Below are positions 1 to 10,100 of a stretch of 64,000 nt of DNA, one piece after another (positions within the stretch are counted from its first letter, which is position 1; each line of letters opens with the position of its first letter). The stretch comes from Anaerolineae bacterium. GTDB taxonomy: Bacteria > Chloroflexota > Anaerolineae > Aggregatilineales > Phototrophicaceae. Below the pieces are notes generated by a model. The model had not been told where the DNA came from and did no database searches. It worked only from the letters and a program-made list of their open reading frames with translations. Both the position numbers and the translations under genes were made by a program. The stretch covers positions 124,001 through 188,000 of the forward strand of contig JADLAY010000026.1 of NCBI GenBank assembly GCA_020849765.1. The letters run 5' to 3'.

Positions 1-80
1 TCTTAACCGTACGAACATAAAAACGCAAATCCAGGTCGATTTTTCGGGCGAATTGTACAAACTTTCATCCGAATATTACG

Positions 81-114
81 TGACAACGTTGTAACGTTAT
101 TGACAACGCTGTCA
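81..114. promoter_or_regulatory. Two LacI-type operator palindromes at the left edge
   Basis: Two near-perfect copies of a 14-bp palindrome (ideal form TGACAACGTTGTCA) lie at 81-94 and 101-114. Each differs from the ideal at one base, and their centres are 20 bp apart, about two helical turns. The same palindrome occurs twice upstream of the lacI gene at 6282-6327. They lie beyond the 3' end of the GH32 gene, so they probably serve a gene just left of the window, transcribed leftward, as part of the same sugar regulon. Confidence 0.7.
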
Positions 115-154
115 TCTTGTGAAATTTGGCACGGATCTTGGTCTTTACGATCGG

Positions 155-1615
155 CTAGGTGGCATCCAGATTCCAGACGTGGGCAAACCTTAACATAACG
201 TTCGGTGTACCCTGCCAGCCCAGCGCAATACCGGAATTGTGGGTCGGGTAGATGCGCGTGGCCGCGCAGACGAGACCCTCGTTAGCAAACACCTCCACGA
301 CCGAGTGATCGACGTAGATGTGCAGCTTGAGCGCTTCCCCGGCTGCCAGATTGAGCGCCCCGGTGAGATCAGCTCGGTCGGCCTCGTCGCTCGTGCTCAG
401 TGACGACTGCCCGCGCCCGATCTGCAACCTGCCGCGCGCCCAATCGTAGGCAATCGTCAGTCGTTCCTCGCCCCCCGGCAGCATCCGCAGTTCCAGCTCG
501 ACCTGCCCTGGGGTACCGGCGCAGGTGAACTCGGCGACGATTTCGAGCGTTTGACTCGCGTACTGCCCTAGCAGGTTGTACCCGTCGGCATCTCTGGCCG
601 GGTTGACCGGGAGCGCGGCGGATTGGCGCAGAGTACTCACTTCGGGCGCCGGCTGTTGGCGCAGGTGACCGTCGGCATCCATCGTCACGACGCGCGGTAG
701 CGACATCACGCCGGACCAACCGGTGGCCAAGCTCTCGTCGAGGCTGCGCTCCTCGCGAATCCAGCCCCACATCAGCCAGCGTCCCCGCGCATCACGCGTC
801 GCCTGCGGTGCGTAAAGAGCGGCGTTCTCTAGTTCAAGTAACTCGAAGAATCGTGGTTCGAACTTGCCATGGCGATAGATGCCGCTGTAGTAGCCGGTGT
901 AACTGCGCTGCGGCGGATGCCAGACGCTGACGAGCAGGGCCGCGCGCTCATCGTCGAATGTGAGCAGCTGCGGGCACTCCCAGAGCAGGCCGACGTTGTC
1001 GTGATGGAGCAGTCCGGCGTAATGCCAGCGGTGTAAGTCATCCGAGTCGTAGAGCAGCACCGCGCCGCCGCGGCCACGCAGCCCGGCGCCGATGGTCATG
1101 CGCCAGCGATCCCCCTCACGCCAGACGACCGGATCGCGCACGCCGACAATGTCGCCCTCGTCCGGGAGCGCGGGGATGAGTGGATTGTCCGGCAGCTTGC
1201 GCCACGTCTGCAAGCCCGGCTCGCCGAGCGCCGCGCAGATTGGCATGTTGCGCAGCCCATTGGCGACGCCATCCTGCGTGAACTTCCCGGTGCCGCCCGT
1301 ATAGATGAGCATGACCTCATCGCCGTGCCGCACCGCACAGCCCGACCAGACACCGCCCTCGTCCAGACCGGACGTATCCGGCGCCAGCGCTATCGGCTGA
1401 TCCTGCCAGTGGACGAGATCGCCGCTGACGGCGTGCCCCCAGTGGATGTTGCCCCAGACCGGGGCAGCAGGATTGTTCTGGTAAAACAGATGGTAACGGC
1501 CATCAATTTCGATCACCCCGTTTGGGTCGTTCATCCACCCGGCGGGCGGCAAAAAGTGATAACGCGGACGATACGGATCACCCGTGAATGATGGCCGGGT
1601 GATGACGAACGGCAT
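155..1615 (-). CDS. GH32 beta-fructosidase (levanase / sucrose hydrolase)
   Basis: Glycoside hydrolase family 32 enzyme of 486 aa, the usual length for a two-domain GH32 protein. It has an N-terminal five-bladed propeller and a C-terminal beta-sandwich. The family triad is visible: WMNDPNG at residues 27-33 (nucleophile Asp30), RDP at 160-162, and ECP at 213-215 (Glu213 acid/base). It should hydrolyse beta-fructosidic bonds in sucrose, levan or inulin-type oligosaccharides. No signal peptide is visible, so it probably acts in the cytoplasm on imported sugar. It is the last gene of the minus-strand operon lacI, binding protein, two permeases, GH32. The exact substrate cannot be told from the sequence. 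Confidence 0.93.
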   Translation of the reverse strand: MPFVITRPSFTGDPYRPRYHFLPPAGWMNDPNGVIEIDGRYHLFYQNNPAAPVWGNIHWGHAVSGDLVHWQDQPIALAPDTSGLDEGGVWSGCAVRHGDEVMLIYTGGTGKFTQDGVANGLRNMPICAALGEPGLQTWRKLPDNPLIPALPDEGDIVGVRDPVVWREGDRWRMTIGAGLRGRGGAVLLYDSDDLHRWHYAGLLHHDNVGLLWECPQLLTFDDERAALLVSVWHPPQRSYTGYYSGIYRHGKFEPRFFELLELENAALYAPQATRDARGRWLMWGWIREERSLDESLATGWSGVMSLPRVVTMDADGHLRQQPAPEVSTLRQSAALPVNPARDADGYNLLGQYASQTLEIVAEFTCAGTPGQVELELRMLPGGEERLTIAYDWARGRLQIGRGQSSLSTSDEADRADLTGALNLAAGEALKLHIYVDHSVVEVFANEGLVCAATRIYPTHNSGIALGWQGTPNVMLRFAHVWNLDAT

Positions 1616-1698
1616 GGGCAGTGCTTTCCAATGATGTGGCGATGAGTGACGAGATACGAGCCGCGTCGTGCGCAGCTCGTCCCATGTAATTGCCTAGG

Positions 1699-2667
1699 TT
1701 AACCTTTAACGCCTGCTGATGCCACGCTCTGCACGAACCAGCGTTGGAAGAGCAGGAACAGGATCAAAACCGGCACCGTTGCCAGCGAAGCGAAGGCCAT
1801 AATATCCCCCCACTGGCGCGGCGCCTGACCGAAGAAGACGCGCATCGCCACCGGCAGCGGTTGGAATTCGAACCCGCGCGTCGCCATGAGCGGCCACAGA
1901 AAGCTGCCCCAGTGCGTCAGCGCCTGCAAGATGGCGACCGTCGCGAACACCGGCAGCGACAACGGCACGATGATGCGCCAGTAGATGGTGAAGATGTTGG
2001 CACCGTCCACGCGCGCGGCTTCGTCGAAATCCTTCGGGATGCCGATGAAGAACTGGTAGAACAGGAAGATCGAGAACGCATCCGCCATGAACGGAAAGAT
2101 TTGCACCTGATAACTGTTGATCCACGTGCTGCTGCCATCGATCCATGGAAAACTGTTGACCTGGAGCAGCAGCGGCACGGCCAATGCCTCGAACGGGATG
2201 ATGATCATCGCGATCACCGCCGTGAGCAGCAGCTTCTTGCCTGGGAAGTTCAATCGTGCCAGCGCAAAGGCGGCCATGCTGTTGACCAACAGCCCGCCGA
2301 TGACGATGCTCGCCGTGACGAAGACGGAGTTGAAATAGATGCGCCCGAATGGCAGCCGCTCGAACAGACCCGGATTCTCTCCAGGTGTCGGCGAGCAGTC
2401 ACTCGTCGCCAGGTCGTAATCGGCGCACGAGTAGTTCTCGGTCGTGATGTTGCGCGGGATGAAGGCATAGAGCGAACGCATATCCCCGGCGATCTGCTCG
2501 TCCGGCTTGAACGACGAGACGAGCATGATGACGATGGGGAAAGCGAAGAAGAAGGCCAGCCCGATCATGACCGCGTAGTTGATCGCGCTGCGGATGGTCT
2601 TCCGTGTTTGGGCACTGCGGGCGCGGGCCGCGGCCTCTGCGCGCAGGAGAGCGCTATCGGTCGTCAT
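1699..2667 (-). CDS. Sugar ABC transporter permease, MalG type
   Basis: Inner-membrane permease of the carbohydrate-uptake ABC family (CUT1), 322 aa. A cytoplasmic N-terminal tail of about 30 residues precedes the first membrane helix. The EAA loop that contacts the ATPase is visible near the C-terminal third as EAARVDGAN followed by a conserved IVPLSLPV stretch. A loop of about 40 residues with two Cys (around residues 75-120) between the first helices is longer than usual. The gene starts one base after the stop of the partner permease, so translation is probably coupled. The partner genes and GH32 suggest a fructose-containing oligosaccharide as substrate. Confidence 0.93.
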   Translation of the reverse strand: MTTDSALLRAEAAARARSAQTRKTIRSAINYAVMIGLAFFFAFPIVIMLVSSFKPDEQIAGDMRSLYAFIPRNITTENYSCADYDLATSDCSPTPGENPGLFERLPFGRIYFNSVFVTASIVIGGLLVNSMAAFALARLNFPGKKLLLTAVIAMIIIPFEALAVPLLLQVNSFPWIDGSSTWINSYQVQIFPFMADAFSIFLFYQFFIGIPKDFDEAARVDGANIFTIYWRIIVPLSLPVFATVAILQALTHWGSFLWPLMATRGFEFQPLPVAMRVFFGQAPRQWGDIMAFASLATVPVLILFLLFQRWFVQSVASAGVKG

Positions 2668-2668
2668 C

Positions 2669-3775
2669 TCAAGCCTCCTTCTGCGTCAGCACGCGCCGCT
2701 GGACCAACGAGATCGCCAGCACCAGCAGCAAGAAGACAACGGCGATAGCGGAGGCGTAGCCGACGCGCTGGCTGCCGCGGAAACCTTCATTGACGAGGTG
2801 CAAGATCGGCGTGATGGTGGCGTCTTCCGGGCCGCCGCGTCCGAACGTCATCACGTCCACCTGCACGAACAGCTTGAAAGCGAGGATGGTCGTGCTGATG
2901 GCGACGAAGATGGTGGTGTTGCGCAGGCTGGGCAGTGTGACGAATCGAAACTGCTGAACGGCATTCGCGCCGTCGAGCGCGCTGGCTTCATACAGGTTTT
3001 CGGGAATTTCTTGCAGACCGGCCAGGAAGATGATCATCTGGAAACCCACCCCCTGCCAGATCGACATGAGGATGATCGAGAGCATAGCCGAGGCCGGATG
3101 ATCGAGCCATTGGAACGGGCCGATCCTGAAGATCGACAGGAAATTGTTGATGAAGCCCTGATCCGGGTTGTAGAGGAAGAACCAGATGACCGATACGATC
3201 GCCATCGAGGTGACGACGGGTGCGAAGTAGACCGTGCGGAAGAAGTTCGAGGCGCGGATCTTCTGGTTGACGAGCATGGCAAGCGCCAGCGCAAAACTCG
3301 TTTGCACGGGCACGACGATGATGACGAACGTGAACACATTGAACAGAGATCGCCACCACGTCGGGTCGCTTGCAGCCACGAGATAGCGCGTGCCGAACAG
3401 ATCGAACTGCGTCAACTCGGACATACCCTCGTATTGATCGCTGCCGCGCAGAATTGTGCGCGCACGCGGGTAAACGAGGTCGCCGTTGTCGTCACGCTGC
3501 GGCTGGCCGTCATCGCCGAGTTCGGGTTCAAGTGTGACCAGTTGAACGCGCAGCAGATCGCTGTAGTTGTCGAAACCGATGAAATCTGCCGAGCGCTGCG
3601 TGCCATCCGGCAGCAGCTGCGGCACCAATGGTTGGTTGGTAAAGCTCAGGCGAAGCGCAGAAAGAAAAGGGATCAGAGAAAAAACGATCAGCAAGAGTGC
3701 CGCTGGCAGCAGGAATAAGTAAGCTGCCATCCTTTCGTTACGCTGCGCCGAAGACGTCCTCAGGTTGAGCGTCAT
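2669..3775 (-). CDS. Sugar ABC transporter permease, MalF type
   Basis: CUT1-family permease of 368 aa that should pair with the MalG-type protein encoded just downstream. The first hydrophobic helix is at about residues 17-45. A large extracytoplasmic segment of about 90 residues follows before the remaining helices, as in MalF-like proteins with an added P2-type domain. The EAA loop is visible as EASALDGAN near residue 265. It lies downstream of the solute-binding protein gene, with a gap of about 100 bases. No ATP-binding subunit is encoded in the window, so a shared MsiK/UgpC-type ATPase elsewhere probably energises it. Confidence 0.93.
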   Translation of the reverse strand: MTLNLRTSSAQRNERMAAYLFLLPAALLLIVFSLIPFLSALRLSFTNQPLVPQLLPDGTQRSADFIGFDNYSDLLRVQLVTLEPELGDDGQPQRDDNGDLVYPRARTILRGSDQYEGMSELTQFDLFGTRYLVAASDPTWWRSLFNVFTFVIIVVPVQTSFALALAMLVNQKIRASNFFRTVYFAPVVTSMAIVSVIWFFLYNPDQGFINNFLSIFRIGPFQWLDHPASAMLSIILMSIWQGVGFQMIIFLAGLQEIPENLYEASALDGANAVQQFRFVTLPSLRNTTIFVAISTTILAFKLFVQVDVMTFGRGGPEDATITPILHLVNEGFRGSQRVGYASAIAVVFLLLVLAISLVQRRVLTQKEA

Positions 3776-3881
3776 GTCGAGATGCCCTGTCTATGCCAGA
3801 CCGTCGACGTTTGTGGGCCTCCGGTCGATATCTTCCTGAAGAGGGAGGGCGGCAGAGTGGCCCTCCCAGAATGGACGGATG

Positions 3882-5159
3882 CTACATCGAGGGGTAGCCA
3901 TCATTCGCGCTGATGTCCGCGTCAATCGCATCGACGGCGTTATCCAGGGCCGTCTGCACATCCGCACCGCTGGAAATCTCGGAGATCATCTTCGCGAATT
4001 CGCTCGTGATCACGGGATACGCCGGCGTCTGTGGCCGCGGCACGGCGACGCCGTTCTGCAACTGCTGGACGAAGATGTTCAAGGGGCCGCCCTCGGCGTA
4101 ACGTTCGTCCGCGTCCAGCACACTGATACGGCTGGGGACGGCACCGTTCGCGTCGGTCATGATCGTCATCTGCTCCGGTTCGAGCATGAAGTCGAGCAGC
4201 GCCCACGCGCCATCCGGACTCTCGCACTGATTGGTGATGCCCCAGTTCCACGATCCCATACCGGTCGCCGCGCCCTGGCCGAAATCTGGCATCGAGATGA
4301 GGACCAGATTGTCGCCCAGTTCGGTGGCATAGCGGTTGTATTCCCAGTGGCCGACCCAGCTCAAGGCTGCGTTGCCGTTGATGAACTCGTTGTCATCCGG
4401 CGGCGTGGACGTGGCATAGCCCTTGTCGAACAGTCCCTGGAGCCAGGTCATGGCCGCGACGGCGGCTTCACCATTGAGCACTCCTTCCGCCGACTCGTAG
4501 GTCGAACGGTCGATCAGGTCGCCGCCGAAGCTCTGCAGAATGGGCGCGAAACCGTAGGTGAACCATTCGCCCTCGCCGTAGTTCATCTTCAGGTCGAGGA
4601 TGAAGTTGTCCGGATTGGCTTCCTTGAGAGCGGCCAGCGCGGCGTCGAATTCATCGAGGGTCCAGACGTCGTCCAGGCCGGTCGGAATGCGAACGCCGGC
4701 GGCTTCGAGCATTTCACGGTTGGCCCAGAGCGCCAGACCGCTGTCGAAGACGCCAAGGCTGTACAGGTGATCGTTGTAACTGCCCTGGTCGATGATCGAC
4801 GGCAGAATGTCGGCCTTCAGGTCATCCGACACATACGAGTCAATCGGGAGCAGGTAGCCGCGCCAGGCGAAGCTGTACAGCGTCGGGCCATCGAAATCGA
4901 GCAGGCAGGGCAGATCGCCCGACAGCGCTGCCGCATTCACGGCATCGGTGTAGCTGCCTTCTGGCAGTTCGGTCGCGACGGCGACGTAATCGCTCTGCGA
5001 GTCGTTGAAATTGGTGATGATGGTATCGAGCGCGTCGCGCTCCGAACCTCTACCGCTGTGGAAGAAAACCGAGATTTCGGCTGGCTGAGCGGATGCCGTC
5101 ATCGGCAGGATAAACAAGGCTACCAGCAGTAAGCCGAGCAGCACTCTCGAAACTTTCAT
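3882..5159 (-). CDS. Extracellular sugar-binding protein (ABC family 1)
   Basis: Solute-binding protein of the CUT1 class, 425 aa. It has a clear signal peptide: a basic start, then the hydrophobic stretch VLLGLLLVALFILPM, then an ASA cleavage site near residue 24. There is no lipobox Cys at the cleavage site, so release or another anchoring route is likely. The mature protein begins with AEISVFFHSGRGSERDALD, the usual first beta-strand and helix of sugar-binding proteins. It delivers sugar to the two permeases encoded directly downstream. The promoter is probably the one upstream of lacI, because the 91-base gap before this gene holds no copy of the operator palindrome. Confidence 0.92.
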   Translation of the reverse strand: MKVSRVLLGLLLVALFILPMTASAQPAEISVFFHSGRGSERDALDTIITNFNDSQSDYVAVATELPEGSYTDAVNAAALSGDLPCLLDFDGPTLYSFAWRGYLLPIDSYVSDDLKADILPSIIDQGSYNDHLYSLGVFDSGLALWANREMLEAAGVRIPTGLDDVWTLDEFDAALAALKEANPDNFILDLKMNYGEGEWFTYGFAPILQSFGGDLIDRSTYESAEGVLNGEAAVAAMTWLQGLFDKGYATSTPPDDNEFINGNAALSWVGHWEYNRYATELGDNLVLISMPDFGQGAATGMGSWNWGITNQCESPDGAWALLDFMLEPEQMTIMTDANGAVPSRISVLDADERYAEGGPLNIFVQQLQNGVAVPRPQTPAYPVITSEFAKMISEISSGADVQTALDNAVDAIDADISANDGYPSM

Positions 5160-5250
5160 TTCGCATACTCCTATTCACAAATGAACGTCTTATTGACTGC
5201 GCCGGACGCCTGCAGACTGCCGACGGTGTCACCTTCTCTGGGCGAGTTTC

Positions 5251-6252
5251 CTAAACGGACTCGCGTTCGATGTATGGGCAGGGCAGCAAGGTGTGCTCTA
5301 CCTCGTCAGGTTCCGCGGTGTCATGCCCTTCGGGTTGCATCAGGTAACGAACGGCCCATTCGCCCATTTCCAGATGGGGAAGCGCCATGGTGGAGAGTGA
5401 TGGTTTGAGCGAGGTCGCGATCAATTCGAGATTGTCGAAGCTGAGGACGGCCACGTCGTCGGGAATACGCAGGCCGCGCTCTTTGATTGCCTCGTATACG
5501 CCTGCGGCTACCGCATCGTTCCCGCATAGGATCGCCGAGGGTGTTGGCCCTTCGTCGAGCAGTTCTCGTGCCTGCGCGTAACCATCCGGTGAGATGCCGA
5601 AGGTATTGCGCACGAGCGCCGGATCAAAGGGCACGCCGTAATCGGCTAACGCCTGGCGGTAGCCTTCGAGGCGCCCAACCGCTGCGACCGCCGTCGTCTC
5701 CAGATTGATGAAGGGAATCGCCCGATGGCCTTTGCGGAGCAGGATCTCGGTCGCCGCGTAGCCCGCCCCGACCTCATCCGGCACGACCGATGGCAGTGAG
5801 TCGTCGGCAGAGCGGCAGTTGAGCAGTACCACCGGGAGTTCGCGCAGTTGCGGCGGCAGTTCGACAATCGTGTGGCGCATGGTCGCGTAGATGACGCCCT
5901 CGACCTGGCGAGTCAGCAGCATATCGATCGCTTCCGCCTCGTGGACGCTATCCGCGTCGGTGTTGACGACCAGCAGCATGCAGTCGTGCTGCCAGGCTTC
6001 TTGCTGAGCACCCTTAATGATGTTGAAGGCAAAAGGCGTGGTGACGATTTGATCGCTGATGAAGCCGATCAACTGAGAGCGCTGGGTGCGCATCTGGCGC
6101 GCAATCTGGTTGGGTCGATAGCCGAGTCGTTCGACCGCATCCATGACTCTGGCTCGGGTTTCGGGCCGTACCTTCTCATCACCGTTGATCACGCGGGACA
6201 CGGTTTTGAAGGAGACACCGGCGGCTTCAGCAACTTCTTTTATGGTAGGCAT
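5251..6252 (-). CDS. LacI-family transcriptional regulator of the sugar operon
   Basis: LacI/GalR repressor of 333 aa. The N-terminal helix-turn-helix and hinge (TIKEVAEAAGVSFKTVSRVI through residue 60) are followed by a periplasmic-binding-protein-like effector domain. It is the first gene of the operon that also holds the transporter and GH32 genes. Two operator palindromes lie 30-75 bases upstream of its start, so it probably represses its own operon and is released by a sugar ligand. Two further copies at 81-114 suggest a second target. The ligand, presumably sucrose, fructose or a fructoside, is inferred from the GH32 gene. Confidence 0.93.
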   Translation of the reverse strand: MPTIKEVAEAAGVSFKTVSRVINGDEKVRPETRARVMDAVERLGYRPNQIARQMRTQRSQLIGFISDQIVTTPFAFNIIKGAQQEAWQHDCMLLVVNTDADSVHEAEAIDMLLTRQVEGVIYATMRHTIVELPPQLRELPVVLLNCRSADDSLPSVVPDEVGAGYAATEILLRKGHRAIPFINLETTAVAAVGRLEGYRQALADYGVPFDPALVRNTFGISPDGYAQARELLDEGPTPSAILCGNDAVAAGVYEAIKERGLRIPDDVAVLSFDNLELIATSLKPSLSTMALPHLEMGEWAVRYLMQPEGHDTAEPDEVEHTLLPCPYIERESV

Positions 6253-6281
6253 AAGGCAATATCAAGAACTGTTTACCAGAA

Positions 6282-6327
6282 TGTCAACGTTGTCATTCAG
6301 AGTCTAACACAAAAGTCAACGTTGTCA
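6282..6327. promoter_or_regulatory. Paired LacI-type operators upstream of lacI
   Basis: Two palindromes, TGTCAACGTTGTCA at 6282-6295 and AGTCAACGTTGTCA at 6314-6327, have centres 32 bp apart, about three helical turns. Both share the core CAACGTTG and the GTTGTCA half-site with the copies at 81-114. The central CG step is typical of LacI-family operators. The position just upstream of the lacI start fits autorepression of the whole operon. The rightward gene at 6479 has its own TATAAT about 105 bases further on and is less likely to be controlled. Confidence 0.8.
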
Positions 6328-6431
6328 AATGACTCGAACGCGAATATGGCCTCCACCCTCGTACAAAGCGCACGAATTCAGAGCAACCGCTCACGAGGCG
6401 ACTTACGCCTCAACCGTCAGGCACGCTGGTG

Positions 6432-6437
6432 TATAAT
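6432..6437 (+). promoter_or_regulatory. Probable -10 box for the 6479 gene
   Basis: A perfect TATAAT at 6432-6437 lies 42 bases before the start of the kinase-like gene. No good -35 hexamer is seen at the normal distance (CTCAAC at 6409-6414 is weak), so the call rests on the -10 box and its position. Confidence 0.45.
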
Positions 6438-6478
6438 GAGCACAGTTTTTTTCAGTTCCCAATCACAGTTGAGGCAGT

Positions 6479-7054
6479 ATGCCGGATACATCCTTCGCCC
6501 CGCGCGTGCTTGCCCTGGTGGGTATGCCAGGCTCAGGCAAGAGTTTGTGCGCGCAGCACCTGGAAACGCGCGGATTCTTTCAGTTTCGTTTTGGCAGCAT
6601 CGTCACCAACGAGGTACAACGGCGGGGCCTCGCGCTCACGCCGCAGCATGAGCAGGAGGTGCGCGAAGCATTCCGCGCACAGGATGGTATGGCGGCGATT
6701 GCCCTGCGCGCGCTGCCGATCTTGCGTGCGGAGCTGGAGCGGCGGCGCTCCATCGCCATCGACGGGCTGTACAGCTTCACCGAATACGAGCTGCTGCAAG
6801 CAGAGTTCCGCAGCACGATGGTCGTGGTCGCCGTGGTGGCAGATCGAGCTTTGCGTTACCAGCGGCTGACAGGGCGTGAAGAACGCCCGCTGACGCCGGA
6901 AGAAGCACTCGCGCGCGACTTTGCCGAGATCAAGAATCTCGAAAAAGGGGGGCCGATCGCGATTGCCGATTACACGCTGCTCAACAACGCGGCGCCTGGC
7001 GCGCTGCTCGCCAATCTGGACGCCCTGATCGAGAGCCTGGGACTGAAGCCGTAA
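6479..7054 (+). CDS. P-loop nucleotide kinase-like protein (AAA/dephospho-CoA-kinase-like)
   Basis: Small P-loop NTPase of 191 aa. The Walker A motif GMPGSGKS is at about residues 15-22, and a hydrophobic strand ending IAIDGLYS could serve as Walker B or the substrate-binding strand. Overall it resembles the nucleoside/dephospho-CoA-kinase-like group that includes UPF0200 proteins, with a lid-like Arg-rich region (RLTGREERPLTPEE) near residues 135-150. The reaction is not known. It could phosphorylate a nucleotide or a small metabolite. It is a single gene with its own promoter, divergent from the LacI operon. Confidence 0.7.
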   Translation: MPDTSFAPRVLALVGMPGSGKSLCAQHLETRGFFQFRFGSIVTNEVQRRGLALTPQHEQEVREAFRAQDGMAAIALRALPILRAELERRRSIAIDGLYSFTEYELLQAEFRSTMVVVAVVADRALRYQRLTGREERPLTPEEALARDFAEIKNLEKGGPIAIADYTLLNNAAPGALLANLDALIESLGLKP

Positions 7055-7133
7055 ACAAGCGCGGAGGCTTGTGGGCGAAATCAGCCATTTCTCCTATACT
7101 GTAAGTTAGCGCTGCGTCACGAGGGAAGAAGAC

Positions 7134-10100
7134 TTGCGTCGATTATTCACCGTCATGGTGATTTTTCTGGCCGCGGTATTGTCGCTTTCGACGGCGCTGG
7201 CCCAAGAGAGCCTGCGTCCGCAGCGTGGCGATCCTCCGCGCGCCTCGCTGATCAGTGTGTCCGAGCCGAACGAGAACGGCATCGTCACCATCACAGGTGA
7301 AGCGAACGCCGTCTTCCCAACCGCGCAGCTTGCCATCCGCAACCTCTACACCGGCGAGACGATTTACACCCAGGCCGGTATCATGGGCGGGTTTACGGCG
7401 CGCCTCTACGGGCCGGGCAACACGCCGTTCATGATCAGCCCGGCGGAGAGCATCCCGGCTGCCTTGCGCGACCGTCCGGGATCGCTGCCCGGCGGGCCAG
7501 CTGTGGTTGTCTACGGTCGATACCCGACGCGCACCGAGAACGGCGTCCAATTCACGATTGCCGGGACGCTGAGCGCGGGCGCAGAGCTGTGGACTGCTGA
7601 TGGCCGTGTTAACCAACTCACCTTTGAGGCGGGCGATCCCAACCCACTGCGCATCGAACTGAACGTCACCATCCCGCGTCCAAGCGCGGATATCGACCTG
7701 AACACCTTCCGCATCATCAGCCAGCTTGAACTCACGCCGGTCGTCTTACGTCAGCGCGGAGAAACACGCGCCGTCGGCACACGTTACACCAACAACGGCT
7801 GGTCGAGCCTGCTCACGCCGAGCGGCCTGGCCATCGACGATGTGGGCGTCGGGCGCACGCTGGCCGAGACGGTCGTCACCGAAGCCGATATCGCCCCAGC
7901 GATCGACGGCCTGTCGTTCAGGCTCGTCTTCGAGCGCCAGATTCCTAGCGATCTGCCCCCTGGCATCTACGTGCCTTCGCTCCGTGTGCAAGTCCGCGCG
8001 GGCGATAATGCGCCGGAAGCCTGGGAAACCAGTGCGCTCTTCGGGCAGGGCGATGGCTACTCCGGCATCGGGCTGACGCGCCTGCCGCTGGTAATCAACA
8101 TCGGCAATCTGGAACAAATCCCGCTGCCGTGGGCGCTGATGATGAACATCAGCAGCGATGGCAGCCGCGGCGTCCTCCCGGCGGAGACGACGGATTACGC
8201 GCTGTCCAACCGGGTGCACTTCAACAGCCCGTCATACATCGTGCCGCTCACTGTGGATGGCGCCCCGGCGGTCTACTCGCTGGAGCCGCATCTGCTCATG
8301 CAGCTGCCCAATGCCTACGATCTCTCCGCGCCGCCGCTGATCCCGTTCCTGTTCCCCGGTGGCCGCCTGAGTGTCGATGTGCAGGCGCCGGACGGCACCA
8401 TCTTCTCGCCCGGCAATCTGCCGCTGCTCCAAAACCAGCTTTCATCGCCTGCGGTGGATGAACGCGAGCAGTTTGGCCGCCAGTCGCCGGTCGATACCTA
8501 TCAACTGACGACGCTCAACCCGGCCATCTCGCGCTTCAGCTTCAGCCAGTACGGCGAGCACGTCATCAACCTGACGGGCGAATTCGAAGACATCTACGGC
8601 AATCGCTACAACGGCGGCGGCAGCTATCACGTGCTGGTCGCCGAAATGCTCGATCTATCGCCGGCAGTGCTCCCCGGCACGCCGTTCGAGGTCGGCAATG
8701 CGCTCAACGCCGGGCTGCACATCGCGCCCGCCGTCGCGGCGCAGGTCACGGTCAGGGTGCGCGCCTATCCTTTGGGCGGTGGCGCGCCGACTGAGCAAGT
8801 CTTCGAGGGCACAGCCAACGAGCATGGCTATTTCTTCCCGCAAACCGAGTCGTTCACCTTCGACCAGCCGGGCGAGTACGTGATCGACTACGACGCGCGC
8901 TACACTGACGCGGATGGGCGATTGTGGGCGGGCAGTACACGCAGCGCCGGTGTGATCGCCGGTGAGAGCAACGACTATCTGGCCCATGGTGCGCGCGGGC
9001 TGGCCAATTTTACGCAGGGATTGCAGCCCGCCTGGTATCGCGCCGAGCGGCTGCTCGAAGCGCGCAGCCAGACCGTCTCGCCCGTGATCGTGAACGCACC
9101 CTACAATTCGGGCGACGTGTTGTGGCTGACGGACAGCACGGCCAGCGCGCTGGCCCCGGTCGTCAACCTTCAGGATCGCACGGGTATCTACGAGAACTGG
9201 CTGCTGGCAGGTGTCTCGACCGACGCAAGCAGTTACGGCAACGCGATCCGGCGCGCCGCGACCATCGATCAGCTTCCGGCGGCGCTGCTCGGCGACGATG
9301 CCAGGCCTTACGATCCGACAAGCAGCCCGTCTCCGGCCAACCGTGGCTACAGCTATATCAGCGTCGTGCAGCCGGGCTTCAGCGTGCGCCAATTCATCAA
9401 CGGCGCGGCACAGCCGTCTCTGCCGACGTGGACGGACGTCCAGGATCCGCTCAATAAGCAGATCGGCGTCGGCCTGACCGGGCTGACGGCGGGCGACTAT
9501 CTGTTCCTGTTCGGTGGCGCACTGGTCGACAATCCGAGCATCGACGTACACTCAAGCGCGATCTATGGCTCGGTCGCCGTGGTGATCGAAGATGACGATC
9601 CGAGCGGCACGCGCATCGCCCCGCCCGCGCGCGGGACGGATGGCGGCGCCAACGGCGGCACGCTGATTGTGATCGACGACGCAGCCTACGACAGCTTCTT
9701 CCTGCCGACGGGCGTCCAGCCGGGCGACATCCTGAACCTGGGCGATACGTTCGCCTTCAGCGGCCAGGCCGCGCCCTCGCGCGCCGCCACCATCGACGTG
9801 CGCGTGACCGCGCCGAGCGGCGTCGTGCGCAGTTTCAGCGGACGCGCCAATGCCATCGGCCATTACTACGACGCGGCCAACGATTTCGCGGTCGACGAAG
9901 CCGGCGTCTGGACGGTCGATGTGCTGGTGACTCAGGATGGCCTGACCTCGGCGGGTGAGACGCAGCCCCCGTATCTGACGGGCGGCATCCCCGGTGCGCC
10001 GGATGGGCACTACAACTTCTACGTGGCTCTGCCCGACAGTGCGCAGATCGAAGTGGCCGCGCGCCCTGACATTCAAATCCCGGCGGCGCTGCCCTACAAC

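Noticed and set aside
2579..5132. Long opposite-strand frames over the transporter genes (2579-3718 and 3879-5132, plus strand)
   Set aside because: They are Arg/His/Asp-rich mirrors of clear permease and binding-protein genes, with no family features or ribosome-binding sites.
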